NCBI GenBank assembly: GCA_007644065.1
Contig: VJWN01000011.1
Location: forward strand, 1,484,016 to 1,548,015
Source of the DNA: Margaritispora aquatica
Taxonomy: Eukaryota > Ascomycota > Leotiomycetes > Helotiales > Discinellaceae
Direction: 5' to 3'
DNA length: 64,000 nt
Within the stretch, counting starts at the first letter, position 1, and each line of letters opens with the position of its first letter. Below, one piece after another: positions 1-11,793 of this stretch. A program made the translations under genes and the position numbers. The notes below the pieces were generated by a model, which worked only from the letters and a program-made list of their open reading frames with translations, was not told where the DNA came from and made no database searches.

Positions 1-187
1 TTGAGGATCCTTCGATGAGGTGAGAGAAGTGGAAATGCTCGAGTGTATCTGTGGACTATCGGTGTATTTTTGTATCCGTAATCAAGCTCCCTGTAGAGCT
101 TTGTATAATGCCAACCAATTCTTACCAATTGCCAAATCTCGCACAACCTTGTCGGCTTCTTTATTGTGAGGTGATCAACGCAAGCTT

Positions 188-216
188 CCCCCCCCCCCCC
201 CCCCCCCAAAAAAAAA
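188..216. repeat. Homopolymer tract C20-A9
   Basis: Twenty consecutive C (188-207) are followed directly by nine A (208-216). Such tracts are prone to length errors in sequencing and to slippage in vivo. It lies outside any supported gene. Confidence 0.9.
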
Positions 217-1576
217 CAATGACGGATTCGCGGCTGTTGCTGCGGCTGGGCTGGCTTTGCGCCCTTTCAACATGTAGTCAAACTTCCTAAGAAAGATGAC
301 AACTTTAGGTTTAGTCATTATATAGCTACGTAGCGTTCCGACCTTGAAGACCCAAAGGACATATGATGGTAGATAGAATCCAGCAAAGTGATCACGTATT
401 GTCCTGATTCTTAAACACCTCCCAGCAAGTATGAGAGCAGGTCTTGACATCATCATCTTATCCGTATTCCTTCGTCCAATAGCCTCTCCGGCCTTCTTCT
501 CTACCAGCAATCTGGGGTATGATTTTGAAGATGAACTTAGCGCGTCTGCGTATTGAATGCTTTGAGGGGTCCTCCCAATGGCTCCGTGAATACCATTAAA
601 CTTATTTAACCAGCCAGCTTTCTGTTCTGCAGACTAAAGGAAAACTCTTAAAGCATTCACGGCACCAGAAGGTTACTTCTCATCTCTAAGCCGCGGTACT
701 TTGCGTAGCAGACTTCCCACCCAATTTCGATTTCACCATCCCAAATCGATCTGCGACGCGTCCAGATCTGTAAACAACCAAAGCGCAGATTATCCTAACA
801 TTCCATTCTTCTTCGCAATTCTGACAAGCAGAACAAGCAATGAAAAGGATAATTCGCGACAACTGGAGGCAGTGAAATACCAGTGTCACAGTGGGAGAAA
901 ACATGAGCAAGCTCAGAGGTCTTTTCCCGCAGTTCAAAAATAAGAATAATCAATGTGATTCCCTTAGGAATCTTTCAGAGATTAAACTGAAAAGAACAGA
1001 TACTACACTTGATCTAAGCCAATAGGCAAAGAGAGCTAAGGAGAAAAAAAAAGCGTGGAAAGGAGAGCACAGAGGGAGATATATATACTTGAAATTTCCA
1101 ACGTTTGGCGCTAGTTGGAGGCAGTTAGAGCTAGATTCGATTGGTACTAGGCTGCAATTGTTTGCTCTGTTTGCTCATTCTTGTGGCCTAAGGCTGTCAA
1201 ATCGAATTGAATGTGCTCTTTGTCAAGTTGATAATTGAAGAGGTTGGTCGTTGTTGCGCTGACACAATTAAGCGAGGCGAATGTAAACAAAGCAAAGGGG
1301 TTAGGCGCGACCAAGCAATCAACACCACCACACTCCTTTGCTGGCATTAAGAGAGTATTGGAATCCACTTTGGTTCTCTTTGATGTATTCCCTGGTGAAT
1401 AAAGACATCTTTGTTTGTATTTCACAAAATGCTCCCATGTTTTGACCCTTTGTTTCTTGGTGTCCACAAGGTGTCCGCCATCATTCTGAATGTTTATTCC
1501 TTAGTCTTCCATGAAATCTATGACTCCCACGCATATCTGATTTGAAAGTAGACATTATTTAGGTCCTACACTTTTA

Positions 1577-1616
1577 AAGCTGTATTTAGAGTAGACTAGT
1601 AATTTAAATACAGCTT
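1577..1616. repeat. 12-bp perfect inverted repeat (hairpin)
   Basis: AAGCTGTATTTA at 1577-1588 pairs exactly with TAAATACAGCTT at 1605-1616 across a 16-base loop. There is no T-run and no adjacent gene, so no role is assigned. Confidence 0.6.
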
Positions 1617-2067
1617 CAACATTGCCCAATTCCTACCATAGCTATTTGTAGATTTCACAGTCTCTCATTCTTGTCTCTCTCATGTTACGGTTTACAGAAA
1701 TTACAATTTACTCTCTACTTAGGCTCTCAAGATTTGCATGCTTTCGTAGATGTGTGGCAGACTTTAGCACTTTAAAAGCATGAAAGCCGTTGAGCATAAA
1801 CATATATAACTATGTTTCAACTAATCCATCAACGTAGACTTCATGACCACTTGACGGACACGGACTCTATGTCTGATATATATGGGATATTAGTCAGCAG
1901 GACGACAAGTAATATCTAGCCCCAGTGCAACAAGCGCAAATTCAACCATCCTCAATGCATCCCTCCCTCGAGAATCCCTCGCGTCATCCTCGCTTTACAT
2001 TCTCAAGATTTATTTAGGCCAGTGCCATCGATGTGCTTAGCAGCCAACGCCTTCATCGTCGCTCCAC

Positions 2068-2569
2068 TCAAGCCTTTCTAGGGAATGAAAAAGTCTTCAT
2101 ATTCCACTGCGGTCCACTATCGCTGACGCTGTATCCCTGTGTAACTAGCCCCGAATTCCAGTCCATCTTATACACCCCCCCCCCCATTATACGTAACCCC
2201 CAATACACTCCCATCATATCGCACTCTTAGCGCATGCGGCAGAACCCCAATCGCGAAATTGTACGTTCCGGCAAGGGCGGTTCGCGAGGGCGCAGGATCG
2301 AAGGCAATGAGCTTGCAGCCAGCATCGAAGAGCATTAGTTATGAGCTGGAAGTGAAGTCATCGGTGATGGTAATAGTTGTGAGGGTAAGGTCGTTGATGG
2401 GTACCCAGACGGGGATGGAGTGGAATTTTTGGTTCGTGAGGATTGGTGCTGGGCCGCCCCGGCGTTTGGCTTCGGTGGTAGCGGTGTGATTGAGAGGAAC
2501 GGCTGTTGCGGAGGTAGCGAGTACGAAGAGGAGGGTAGAGATGCTGAGGAGGTTGATCTTTGGAAGCAT
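2068..2569 (-). pseudogene. Small secreted-protein gene, broken by a stop and a G-tract frameshift
   Basis: An ATG at 2569 opens a 76-residue frame ending at a TAA (2341-2339). It begins with a clear signal peptide (Lys near the N-terminus, hydrophobic LLSISTLLFVLATSATA, cleavage probably before VPLNH). After the stop the same frame stays open for 56 more codons and reads protein-like (MLFDAGCKLIAFDPAPS...), up to a run of 11 G on this strand (plus-strand C at 2175-2185). There it hits TAA. If the run were one base shorter, the frame would continue for about 36 plausible residues to a TGA at 2070-2068. I see no splice donor that would remove the first stop. The most economical reading is a secreted protein of roughly 165 residues that has decayed or carries sequence errors. 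A truncated 76-aa secreted peptide (2339-2569) is the alternative. No family was recognised. Confidence 0.5.
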
Positions 2570-4287
2570 CTTGATGGCTTTTGATGTTGTGTAGATATAG
2601 TAAATCTGGAACTTGTTTCGAGAACTTTTGGGGGAGAAAGGATCTGCAGCTCGTGGAACTGAGCGATCAGCAAAATGTCATAGGAGATGATTGTTAAGGG
2701 TAGCACTTTCCTTTGTGATCTATATCCCAGAGAATATTTCAACAAAAAAGAAGAGTTCATAGTATGATTCTGTTTGGTATTTTGTCCATGTTTCCCATCT
2801 TCTCCAACGGACTCCATACTCGGTCATTTTGGTCGGAACCTTCTATACTTGCGTATATCCACCCATGGAAGGGAAACTACGACATGAGATAGAGTAACAA
2901 GATTAATTCACCTGGTAACGAAGCCGCAGTCAGCACATTCAAAGTACACAATGATCCCCGTTTTGGTGCTGCATGGTTACCAGATAAGCTTGCACATTGG
3001 AGAGTAAACACGGATGCCGTGATTATCTTATTTCATAAAGATCAACAGATGGTAGCTAGTAAGTTGAGTGAAAGCCACGCTTCGATTTCTGGGCGCCTAT
3101 TTGTATCAGACGTCAATTTTCAGACCTTGGTTGTTGGTGAGCGGCGATCAACATATCTGGGGAAAAGCCTCGACGATGTTGATTCAAATTATGAGATTTA
3201 CTGCTACTGCAGGCTTCTCATAGATATTCTAGAGAAAAAACTTTAGTCTACAGCTCAACCTAATAGCTATTACCCCGTCAACCCCCAAATTCAGGTAGAA
3301 TCTTCAAGTCGCGACGCGTCCTCCAAAAAAGAATCCTCGCTTAACCTGCCCCACTTCTCCCCAGAATCCCCAGATTCTCCAGAGGTATCAAAACAAAACA
3401 AACCCCCCAAATAAAAGATCCAAAAGCAGCAAAAGATTATCTTCTAACCCACCTAGGGGAATTCACGATACTCCACCGAGGTGGAGCAGCGACCGCAGTG
3501 AATCGATAGCCTAACAACGTAGTTGTTTTCTGTTTAGCCTTCCTTGGGTGTAATCGAGCTGGGGAGTGCGGTCTCCCGTGGGCGTCTAGGATTGCTGTAA
3601 CATTGACATCAAACTCGTTAACTTGATTTATAAGGGGGTAGAGTCACGGGATGGGGAGAGGGGTCCCGGGACATGTCTAGTTCGTTGCATACCCTCGGCT
3701 TGGGGTTTGGACTGGTCTGCATCATGGGCCTGTGCTACCTAGACTAGATGTTAAGTCGATGGGGAGAAAGGTAAGGTATGTATGACTTTCCTCGTACTTA
3801 TATCCAATTCCAAAAGAACTTCAGAAGCAGATGTTCTGCAACGACAAGAGATTGCCCCATCTTGTTGAATGGTTGAAGCGCGATATCAACAGGACAACAA
3901 TTCAGCTTATACTCGTTACGAAATGTTAGGCTTGATATCATAACGCGATTCTGCTAAAACGATTTCACAAACCTCAATTCTCTGCTTCGTAATCCCTAGA
4001 GGATCAAGTCTTTGCAATAGCTCTTTCTCTTGTGAGCAAATCTCAAAGATCGATTCATAACATCACGGTCTATGAATCACTTCACAATAGTAGAACAAAA
4101 AGAGAAGCTCAAATCATTACCACCATTTCACAAGTTCGAAAATCTCTAGCAGGTGGTAACAACAACGAATAATTGTCAAAGAAACGCCAATTCCCAAGCA
4201 AAGCTCAACTCAAGCACAGCGCCTTATCCCAATCCGCCAACGCCGTTCTCACCTCTCTTCGCACCTGCCACAATAAGAGCGTCGCCA
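2570..4287. other. Intergenic, no supported gene
   Basis: I see no gene. Open frames on both strands are under 170 codons, mostly start at non-ATG codons, and show no motif. The right end overlaps only the antisense of the decayed methyltransferase. Confidence 0.5.
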
Positions 4288-5534
4288 TTATGTATACCTT
4301 CTAATCTCCTTAATCTCAAACCTCGCCCTCGTCAACAACTCTCTCCACCATGTCTCCCTGCGCTCAAAGCTCCCAAAGAAAGCAGCCATAACCACACTCC
4401 CCTCCGCCGAACGCAAATTGCCCTTGTCCTCGTCTCCGACCTCATCAAATGCACACTTGTCATCAATCAACAATACGCTACTATCATCCATGGCAGCAGC
4501 CTGATTGCGCAAGATAAAGATACAATGCTTATCGGTGTTGTTATGCAGCACACGACGGAGGTAGTAGATTCGTGCACCAAGAACAGGTTGAGGGGCGAAA
4601 TAATCATATGGCATCTTCTCGACGCGTGGGGAGAGCGTAGATTGGCAGCGAGCGATTGTCAATGTGCGATCTTGGAGGATGAGGCGGCCTTGGAGATTAG
4701 GATGCACCGCGAGGATGAAAGTAAATCTGCATATTAGTAAGTCTGCATCTCTGCATTAGAAGATAGGAACCAAGTAGCTTACTGATACCCAACCACGAGG
4801 CGTGAGAAGACCACGAGTTTTGCAAACATCGCGAAAACATGCGTCCTAGCTCTGGAAACTTCTCCATCCACGCGTAGACACCGAGTTAGTGTTGTGGGCG
4901 TTTTGGAAAGCTGTTTTACTATTCGACTTATTCTTGGAAGCTGGTTTAACAGTTTTATGGAGAGCGAATATAGGTGGTATGATGAAGTCTTGGCTGTGGA
5001 CGAGAACGTCAGCTAGTTCCAGGAATGGAATTTATAGGACTCATACACATAAGGAAGACTATCGCTCAAAATTGGAGCAGTGTGCTGCTTCGTCGTGCTG
5101 TTGGCTTTATACACGTCTTGTGAAACCTCATCGATCATATCAGCAGCGGACATGAAATCCGGCAACACCTCAAGCATCTGTCTTTCTAGACCAGATTTCT
5201 CAACTAAGCTTTCGACCGTATCGCACTCATTCTCGTTCATCACAAGAGCTGACAATATCCCATGCTCGACGCCAATTCGCGCGATGACCAGAGGGAAGAT
5301 CTGAAAGTGTGTCAGTCCAACTCGTACAAGTCACCTCAACCAACCAAGCTGCGAAAGTCAAGAACCCACGCCATATCCAATACGGAAATACATCTCCTGC
5401 TCTTAATCAAAGACGGTGCTGACTTTCCGAGCCAAATACGATAGTTCCTTTTTATGAGCAGCAAAATCTTCAGGGTTCTCCAGGACAGCTTTCAGCTGCG
5501 TGATGAGCACCGCGGGGTCTGGCTTTGTCGCCAT
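4288..5534 (-). pseudogene. O-methyltransferase (COMT-like, fungal) pseudogene
   Basis: Starts with ATG at 5534 (MATKPDPAVLITQLKAVLEN). The N-terminal winged-helix/dimerisation part is spread over 5534-5013 and includes IFPLVIARIGVEHGILSALV after a likely intron ending CTTTCAG. The C-terminal part (4707-4288) has MPYDYFAPQPVLGARIYYLR, RRVLH with the usual catalytic-His position, ILRNQAAAM and a final FERRETWWRELL. This is the layout of fungal SAM-dependent O-methyltransferases of the sterigmatocystin-type. Lesions: TAA in frame at 5405-5403 (codon 44); a stop after ...YKFHSWN at about 5013; a frameshift around 4880 between QNAHNTN and VYAWMEKFPEL; and loss of the glycine-rich SAM-binding segment that should precede HPNLQGRLILQD. 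No functional enzyme is expected. An intact relative lies at 16279-17769. Confidence 0.75.
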
Positions 5535-6374
5535 TTTCGGTATGTTGTGCATCATGTCAAACTAATTATCCACTCATTTCGTGGTTGTTGATCAGGAGAA
5601 AGGAGAATGGACTGCGATATTTAGACGTGCTGCTATCTTCGGTTGTGCGACAGTCGGTCGTACAAATACGCGAAACTGAGATCGAGGTGTTGGAATGTGG
5701 AGGTGAATGTAAGATTGGTTTTCGATGATGGAACGAAATTGAGGAAGTGGCAAAGAAATTCAATGTTGAGGATTTCCTCGTTCTTTGTGAATGAATTCAA
5801 TTGGATCATAAAAGTGAAGGAAGATAAAGAATGTCAGTTCGTGGATTTCGAAAGGTACTCGTGAAGATCGGTGAATCAAACCTGCTCTTCTCTTCCCTTC
5901 GAAACCGTCGCCTCTGGAGAGTATTTCTTAGGGCTCTACTGTATCAATTGAAGAACCTAATCTATACCAGTACTCTCCCACCACTGACTCCTGAAAGTTT
6001 GGTCAGTATGTTGGCTTCTCGCTTAAGCAGTCGGTTTCCTTTCAGTGAGACGAGTGAGATAAACAGTGGGGTGATGGAAACGACGAATATAGATTGGCTT
6101 GGACCTTGAATTTTACAGTAGGTATCTTTATCAGTGGTCGTGACTTGAAGGATTTATTTTACTGGTATAAAAAGTGAAAACGTTTACGAATTAAACGTGA
6201 ATGAGGTTGATTTATGTGCCTGCAACAGATAGCACTTGAAGTAGGTATAGATGCCTTAAGAAACAAATTCATTTACGTGTAGATATGCTATCAATTCCTA
6301 ACAATAACGAGAAATGTAATACTGATAGGAGTATACTTGTAAGAAGTCTTCCCTCAATCACGTACTTATCCATC
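5535..6374. other. Intergenic, no supported gene
   Basis: Short overlapping frames on both strands without ATG-led coding signals or motifs. This is the probable 5' flank of the decayed methyltransferase and the 3' flank of the dehydrogenase. Confidence 0.5.
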
Positions 6375-7292
6375 TCATGGCTCCGACACACCATCCTTCA
6401 CGATAATCTTGCCCACATCCGCATCTCTCTCTCCCTCAACCACAGTCAAGATAAATTTACCCCCAATACTAGCATGGCCCGTCCCCATCAGCTTAGCCTG
6501 CTCCCTCATGCCTCCCAAATCCGTTTCCAAGAAGCCCGGGCCCACAGCCCAAACCATCACCCCGTCCTCCTTGAGCTTATGCGCCCAATCGAGCATCAGC
6601 ATATTCAGCGCCGTCTTGCTGCATCGGTACGGGATGGTCTCGAAGCCGATATCCTTGGGCCACCCGGCTGGCAACGGTGGTGTGGGGAAGTAGTGCTGCG
6701 AGGCTTGGGTTTGGTTCGCGAGGCCGGTGATGAAGAGGAGGCGTGGGGAGGGGTGGCGTGAGGCGAGGAGAAGAGGCATCATGGTGTAGGTGAAGACATG
6801 CGTGCCGGAGAGGTTGACATCGTAGGACTTGTTGAAGCATTCGCGGAGGGTGATGGAGCCTGGTTTGACGACGTTGTAAGCTGCGCCTGATCGAGTCGTG
6901 TTAGTGGTTGATATTGAAGAAAACATGAGTATTGAAGTGTGAGGTACTTACCAGCGTTGTTGATGAGAACATCAAGGTAGCCTGTGGTGCTCTTGACCTG
7001 TTCAAAGGCCTTTTCAATCGATTCGTCGCTGACGAGATCGAGTTGAACTGATTCAACGGTGTTGGTTGCCTCTGGACAGTCTTTCTTGAGAGTTCCAATG
7101 GCGGTCGAAGCTTTGGCTAGAGAACGACTGCCCATGAGAATGCGGTATGGCTTGGGAGATTGTAACAAGGCTTTGACAATCTCGAATCCAATTCCATTGT
7201 TGCCCTATATGAAGTCATTAGCTGGTTGTTCATCCTGACTCGAAAGGATATCATCTCACCCCAGTAACAAAGACAATCTTGCTGGTCGTCAT
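6375..7292 (-). CDS. Short-chain dehydrogenase/reductase (SDR)
   Basis: Exons 7292-7260, 7204-6952 and 6886-6375 encode 265 residues. Exon 1 (11 codons, ATG at 7292) and exon 2 join to make the dinucleotide-binding motif TGGNNGIG near the N-terminus. The second intron (GTAAGT...CAG) falls inside the conserved NNAG motif. Other SDR marks are YRCSK (the Y-x3-K catalytic pair) and the following PGF, with a P-rich PTPPLPAGWPK insert common in fungal members. The strand before the catalytic Tyr reads LLFITGLANQ, without the usual SS or TSG, so the catalytic Ser may be missing or shifted. The protein should be a cytosolic NAD(P)-dependent oxidoreductase; the substrate cannot be told. Its neighbours are the methyltransferase pseudogene and a long gene-free stretch. 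Confidence 0.85.
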
Positions 7293-9204
7293 TTTAGATT
7301 CTTGAATGATTTTATCGAATGGGTATGATCAATTTGATTTTTTCCTCTCTCATGGGCAAAGCACTCCCTTCTTATACCTCGATATCTAGACCAAAGCACT
7401 CTGATTGAATCCATTCCTACTGAAAATTCGGACTTCTACATTCTCCAAAGTCCATGTTGTCCATGGACAACATGGCAATTACCAACTTCCATATACGCGT
7501 TTTCCGATAGACAGCATGTCTGTGAATATTGCTAAACTTGAAGGGGAGTATCTTTCGCGAGACTGTGGATGTATGTTCCTTATGTCCGCTTAAACCCAGA
7601 GCGTGATGCAAGTGACACTTTACGGCCCAGATGATTGCAATAACCACTGCTTTCGATCCTTGATTCTCAGAGATGATGGAATAATAACTGCGACAATGAC
7701 ATAAAGGTAAACAAATATCAAGAATCTTCCATTGCATGATGTCTATATCATGTGACCCATGTCCCTCCAGAAGCACTTCGTCGTCGCACCAAGCTTATCG
7801 ACTGGTTCTAGCAATTGGTTGGATTCATCTCGCAGTGTCACAAATTGATTGGAAGCTTGGCTCAATGTTGTACAATGCATTTTGGAAGCTTCCATACTTC
7901 GGGTCTTCCTTCCAGGCCGCTTCTCGAAGACGCCTCACCTGTAAGAGGCCGACGTAACCCAATGCAAGCAACCGCAACGAGAAGGCTGAATGACCAATTG
8001 TGCATCATGAATCCTGATCGTCGGGTTCTGTGCTGTACAAAAGCCAGCTTTGGCTGGGCGCAAACACAGACGTGGGAAAGGATGAGATGAGATGAGTTGG
8101 CTCGACTACTTGATCAAGCGAAAGTTACAATGAATAACGTTTGACACCAGAAGAGTCCAGAATTTAGGGATGGAGGTATGGATGGATAAAGATGTTTCAT
8201 GAGACGGATGTGATGAGCTGTGATTTGTGAGATCAAAAGCCAATCCGGAGATATGACTACTTTGAGAGCGGGGTCCAATAACGGCCAGGATCTTGAGCGA
8301 CGATCTGTCTGGCAAACATGAATGAAATGTCGCCAGATCTATGACTGGAAAAGATACTCAGCACGACATATTCTGATAGGAAGACTCTGTTTGCGTGGGA
8401 TGCAGGATTATACTGCCCGTGTGTGAGGATGTGGGTATGTAAGACGAGAAAACGACCAAGTGAAAAATATACCACAAGGTCGGTACAAGTAGCAACGGAG
8501 GGAGAACTGCGTGACGTTCGTGGGAAAACTTGACGATGTTGGTGTCCTTCAGGGGAAAGGCGTGGTACGGCACCTCCGTAGGCAAGGCAAGGCAAGGCAC
8601 CGGAGAACGGTTCGCGGGCTGACAAAAGAAAGTATAGCTGAAACGTAAAACATGTTCAAGGATTGAGGATTTGGAAGAGGGAAAAGCGGTGAAGTGAGGC
8701 TGGCTCTTTGTCTTTGATATTGATACCTTATGTACTCGAGTACCAATATACCAGCATTGGTTCTTTGCGTCTCTGCGACCCCACAATGTTCGAGGACCTA
8801 GCACACGGAAGCTTCTTTGTTGATTGAGAATCAAATGGCCGACATGGCGTCTTGGATCAGATCAGATGGGAACGAATGGGAAATGCCGAGCGATTCTCAG
8901 ATTCAGATTCGGAGTGAGATGCGAGAGGCGCACAAAGATGAGATCGCGATAGTGTGTTGACTGTTGGAATAGGAAGGTGATAAGCGAGAAGGGTCGTATA
9001 GTTTCTATTGTGTAAACTGTTTGTCTTAACCTCCTTCTCGAACTTGATCCCGAGAGTGAGGAAAAGATCCAGTTTAATAAACGGTGATGCCGAGGCTGAA
9101 GCTATTGGATAAGAGCTGATTGTTGACTGTTAGTGATAACTAAAGTCATAATGGGGGTAGCGATATAGGTAAGGGTCGCTCAGAATGGAGAAGGTGAAAA
9201 TGGG

Positions 9205-9250
9205 GAAAGATAGAAAGATAGAAAGATAGAAAGATAGAAAGATAGAACGA
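9205..9250. repeat. AGATAGAA 8-mer tandem repeat
   Basis: About five head-to-tail copies of an AGATAGAA-like octamer, the last one diverged (AGAACGAT). A microsatellite in non-coding DNA. Confidence 0.85.
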
Positions 9251-10131
9251 TACTGTATAGTGTGAGCGTTGCTTTTGTGTCATGAAATGCAACAAGAATA
9301 AACTATGAGTATAATGATTGGATTGTATAAGGTGAAAGGATTGGATGAAAAAAAAGCAACAAAGAAATAATAAATAAACGTGGTCTTGTATGTCTCACAG
9401 CTCATCGAAATCATCCGTGAGACTGCGCACGTCTCTGTGAATATTTGAATATATTTCCATGTGCTAAAGTGATATGTCGTCTTTCCTTGGCAGCTAAATC
9501 TGGATAAGAGCCGATTACTATAATATATGACTTCAATACACTCAAGTGAGTACTTGTATGAGTTCTCCTAAAAGGAGATGCTTCTTTCTTTGTTATTGTC
9601 GTTTCTTTTGCGTACCTGCGTATATGCGTACGTATTGAGGAAAGGTAAGCATCATAGTATAATGTAATAGATAACACACTGACACCTGTACCGTGCATCG
9701 GCACTCACGATAAATGGCTTGCCTTGTGAATTTCCTAATCTAATCAAGTGAATAATACTGTACTGTACAGTAAGTGGACTATGAGTCTTCCATTGTTATG
9801 TATAGTATGAGTGAGATCCATTATGATCCACAAAATGATTTCTTCCTTTTAGCTTCTAGCTTCTAGCTTCTACCGTAAGGTAGCTTGATATTATTCTTGA
9901 CCCACTAACACCCACTGCACTGCACCCACTTGTTAGTTGAATATGATTCGAAGGCTTCCAATCCTTCTCCAACGCTTCTTTTCCTTCTTTTCCTTCCAGA
10001 AGCTTCAGAAGGGCTAAGAAGGGCTAAGAAGGTCCAAGAACGAACAAAACAAACGAGCACAATCAGCAGCCTAATCAACAGGATCAACTCCTATTCGTTC
10101 CCATGGTCAGCCCCATCGTGTTCATCGTGCC

Positions 10132-10167
10132 CATCACAGCCATCACAGCCATCACAGCCATCACAGC
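10132..10167. repeat. CATCACAGC 9-mer tandem repeat, four copies
   Basis: Four exact contiguous copies of CATCACAGC, followed by a partial fifth (CATCAC). Although a multiple of three, the surrounding frame shows no protein character. Confidence 0.9.
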
Positions 10168-10794
10168 CATCACCCATCCCTCAGCATTCACCAACAAGCC
10201 CATTCTCCCATGTGCCCGCCTAGACCCCCCCCCTTCAAAGACCCAATCGTGCATTCGTGCCAATCCCGTTCCCCCCCATAAATAATAATTCGACAGTTAG
10301 TGCCAGCCAGGTTGCCAGCCAGCTGCCAGGTGCAAGGTGTAAGTAATGTGCAAGGTGTAAGGTGCAAGGTGCCCGCATTCTCAAGCCGCCTTCTGCTCTG
10401 TTTCCGAAGAACTGCCCTGCACTGACGCTCTGCTGGTTGCACCACCACCTGCTTTTCTCTTGCTCCCATTACTCTTCTCAGTGCTAGTACTAGTACTCCT
10501 CAAATTACTGGAGTGTTCAGTGTTCAGTGTTCAGTGTTCGGTGTTCCATGGTCAGCGCTGGTTCTTTTTGCCCTCATCAGTCATATTGTTCGTATTGTTC
10601 ATATTGTCATATTGGCATACCTTAACCCAGAACACATTCAAGCCAAGCGATATCACCGATCAGGGCATCCAACTCTACCTTACCCTACCTTACTGTAGTT
10701 CACTACCTTTATTAATACCTAACCCGAATCAAACTACCAGGTCAGATACCTTAGCTTAGGTAGTTCGCATCTACCGAGTCCTAGGCAAAAGTTC

Positions 10795-10845
10795 CACCTA
10801 TACCTACCTATACCTACCTATACCTATCCCTATCCTTATACCTAA
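10795..10845. repeat. CCTATA/CCTAC pyrimidine-rich tandem tract
   Basis: Repeated ACCTATACCTACCTATACC units, an interrupted short tandem repeat upstream of the phosphodiesterase. Similar CCTTAC/CCTACC clusters occur at 10675-10690 and, on the other strand, near 57750-57770. Confidence 0.7.
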
Positions 10846-11793
10846 GCAGTGATCAACCATATCACACCTCACACTTCACTCTCTCCAACTCCCCCGTCGT
10901 CAAGCTCTCTCCCCTTACCGAAAGACCCGATCAACCTCCACAACTCACAACCAGATTGGAGTGGTATCGTATCTCTTCCAAGTTATATTGATACGATCAG
11001 TCGCAATACTTCCAATCACCCACCGTCACCTGGCGCCATCTCGTCCAATCTTGCCAGTTTCCCGCTTGTGTTATTGTTACAATTTCGAATGATTCAAGAA
11101 CTCTACTTGTTATGATTATTGCTTCCTTGATCTCCTCCCATTGTTGCTAGCTCCAACTCACAGACTCGCAGAGTCGGAATCAACTGCCTGTGCTTTCGCG
11201 CAATCTGCGGCTCGAGTCTCATGCCACCTACTGATACTGGGACTGATACTGGTACTACTACAATTACAGCGAGCAATTGAGGTGTCCCAACTGCAAGTCT
11301 GGATACGCAAAACTCTACACACCCTCCTTCATAGCCTTGCGATTCCATTGCACAACTAGTCAAGTAGGACAAATTGCAGAGAGCGGTTTCGTTGCCGGAG
11401 ATTCAAACTACGAAGATCCATCTCCAAGCCTGACATCCAGGTCTCGAGGAATTTCCTTCAACCCGCCATTCCCTGCCATCGCGAAACGGGGCCATTCCTC
11501 CTCCGGCGCGATCAATTCTATTCCATCACATTCGATCCATTATCGCGATCATTGACACAAGACCAACTGTTCTAGTTCACAATAAAGGAAAGGTTACAGA
11601 GAGTCTTCGTCGCGTGAGATCTGACTGGTCTGAAGGGCGCGCTCGAGCCAACTCCGTGCGACACAGTGTGGTGATTTCATCGACTTGATTCCCATCTACA
11701 CACAATAAACTCGAGGAAACTTCACCATACCAGTCTTGCTGGGGACGAACCAGGGTCGCAGAGGATTCTGGCCTCAAGGTGTGAGGAGTGATT

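Larger units (their letters stand above)
1..2067. other. Left-edge intergenic region, no supported gene
   Basis: I see no gene here; the open frames are short, mostly lack ATG and have no recognisable motif. Visible structure: a run of 20 C followed by 9 A (188-216), and a perfect 12-base inverted repeat AAGCTGTATTTA at 1577-1588 and 1605-1616 with a 16-base loop. AT-rich stretches are common. It may be the 3' or 5' flank of a gene outside the window. Confidence 0.5.
7293..11793. other. 4.5-kb gene-poor, repeat-rich region upstream of the phosphodiesterase
   Basis: I could support no protein gene. ORFs around 8257-8834 (minus) and 11141-11555 (plus) lack family motifs. The region carries several simple repeats (listed separately), a C-rich stretch around 10226-10280, and CCTAC/CCTATA tracts near 10795-10845. 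The right-hand 1-2 kb probably includes the promoter and 5' UTR of the phosphodiesterase. Confidence 0.5.

Noticed and set aside
2335..2817. 160-codon minus-strand ORF overlapping the secreted-protein gene
   Set aside because: It overlaps the signal-peptide frame in another phase and shows only low-complexity Ser/Pro content.
4153..4737. 194-codon plus-strand ORF
   Set aside because: It is antisense to the recognisable O-methyltransferase remains on the minus strand, starts at a non-ATG codon and has no motif.
8257..8834. Overlapping 122- and 158-codon minus-strand ORFs
   Set aside because: Different frames are open over the same bases, with no domain or splice pattern; treated as chance.
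10132..10167. Regular short repeats that could suggest a CRISPR array
   Set aside because: The nine-base units are contiguous without spacers, and the genome is clearly eukaryotic.
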